This document shows positions 63,537 through 64,000 of a stretch of DNA of 64,000 bases, one piece after another (position 1 is the stretch's first letter; each line of letters starts with the position of its first letter). This DNA is from Bryobacterales bacterium (lineage in GTDB: Bacteria; Acidobacteriota; Terriglobia; Bryobacterales; Bryobacteraceae). The translations under genes were made by a program, and so were the position numbers. Below the pieces are notes generated by a model. It searched no databases. It saw nothing but the letters and a program-made list of their open reading frames with translations, and was not told the origin of the DNA. The stretch spans positions 186,001 through 250,000 of the forward strand of contig JADJWL010000008.1 of NCBI GenBank assembly GCA_016716385.1, given 5' to 3'.

Positions 63537-64000
63537 CGGCCGTCCCGGTGGCCGCCAGCGGCGGAACGGACCGTGGCGGAGCTCCTGTTCGCGCAGCCAC
63601 TCGTCCGACCCGCAGGGGCGCGAGCTCCGGATCGTACGGCGGAGTTGCTGTTCTATCAGCGTGCATTGTTCCTGCCAGGTCGGACCCAGAAACTCGCGCC
63701 AGCGGTTGGGGCCGTATAGCCGCTCCCAGTCGAGGAGACTGAGGACGATGTCCTCGTCCCGTTTGCCGGTCAGGCGAGCGCGGGCTGAGGAGAAATCCCA
63801 TTCTTCCGGTCGGCCCTGGAATCCGGCGCGCATCGGGTTGGCCTCGACGTACCGGATCGCGGTCCAGAAGTGCTTCCAGTCCAGGGGACTCGAGAAGTAC
63901 CGGTTCTGGAAGAGGTGCCCGGTTCGGCCATAGCGGCTGTTGTAGTACATCGCCCAGGCGGTGTGGAGGCGCTGGAAGAACTTGCCGAGGGCCTGTTTCG
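63459..64000 (-). mobile_element. REP-associated tyrosine transposase (RAYT/Y1_Tnp), C-terminal part
   Basis: The C-terminal ~180 residues of a Y1 (IS200-related) transposase run off the right edge. The conserved segments KQALGKFFQRLHTAWAMYYN, GRTGHLFQNRYFSSPLD, and AIRYVEANPMRAGF are diagnostic of RAYT proteins. The catalytic HUH motif would be outside the window. The frame continues to a stop at 63459, 78 bp into the end of lptB, but the genuine C-terminus is probably nearer 63540. RAYTs are usually domesticated and associated with REP palindromes. Confidence 0.88.

Overview
This 64-kb window comes from a GC-rich, Gram-negative chromosome. The gene content suggests Acidobacteriota, probably a Bryobacterales/Solibacter-type soil bacterium. 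The clues are a GWxTD-domain protein, several carboxypeptidase-regulatory-domain surface proteins, many Tat-type exported oxidoreductases and beta-propellers, a TonB-dependent receptor, an LptC/LptA/LptB set, and a Ku-LigD repair pair. This assignment is inferred from gene families only; no rRNA marker is present. Coding density is very high. No stretch over about 110 bp lacks a gene, and I found no tRNA, rRNA or CRISPR.

Layout: 1-1610 (minus) holds the starts of pheT and pheS plus a small conserved protein. 1663-4866 (plus) holds purA and a hydrolase-sialidase fusion. 4867-9330 (minus) holds an amidase, a fasciclin protein, tryptophanase and an ornithine-cyclodeaminase-like gene. 9391-9711 (plus) is a zinc-ribbon/PspC protein. 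9701-17249 (minus) is a seven-gene run: M42 peptidase, DUF3179 protein, exported SelA-like enzyme, epimerase, WalJ-like hydrolase, purB and an O-methyltransferase. 17320-21105 (plus) holds an amino-acid permease, an exported Gfo/Idh oxidoreductase and a beta-propeller. 21086-25371 (minus) holds a hydrolase and a PepSY protein with a TonB siderophore receptor. 25431-38255 is mixed: a propeller, an isochorismatase-like hydrolase, a serine/threonine pseudokinase, a histidine kinase, cysS with a trans-sulfuration enzyme and a NicO transporter, a carboxypeptidase-regulatory protein, DUF3467, GT39, ribA and an AIM24 protein. 38359-41861 is the GWxTD gene followed by a frameshifted surface-receptor-like gene. 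41865-47875 holds an HD protein, a TIM-barrel isomerase and a probable signalling/transport operon: nucleotide-transporter-like protein with HEAT repeats, cNMP-fold protein, histidine kinase and response regulator. 47872-51724 holds two broken genes, a sterol desaturase and a propeller histidine kinase. 51754-57223 holds an orphan AbrB antitoxin, a PIG-L deacetylase, a quinoprotein-cytochrome and a membrane patatin. 57230-60621 is the divergent ku/ligD pair. 60631-63536 is lptC/A-lptB, and the right edge is a truncated REP-associated transposase.

The best candidates for new biology are the transporter-HEAT/cNMP/kinase/regulator cluster (43365-47875), the membrane-anchored pseudokinase (27570-28589) with overlapping divergent promoters, and palindromes in the TonB-receptor and ku/ligD intergenic regions. 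Three broken genes lie between 40035 and 51724. They show three indels and two nonsense codons, so either local gene decay or base-calling error is possible.
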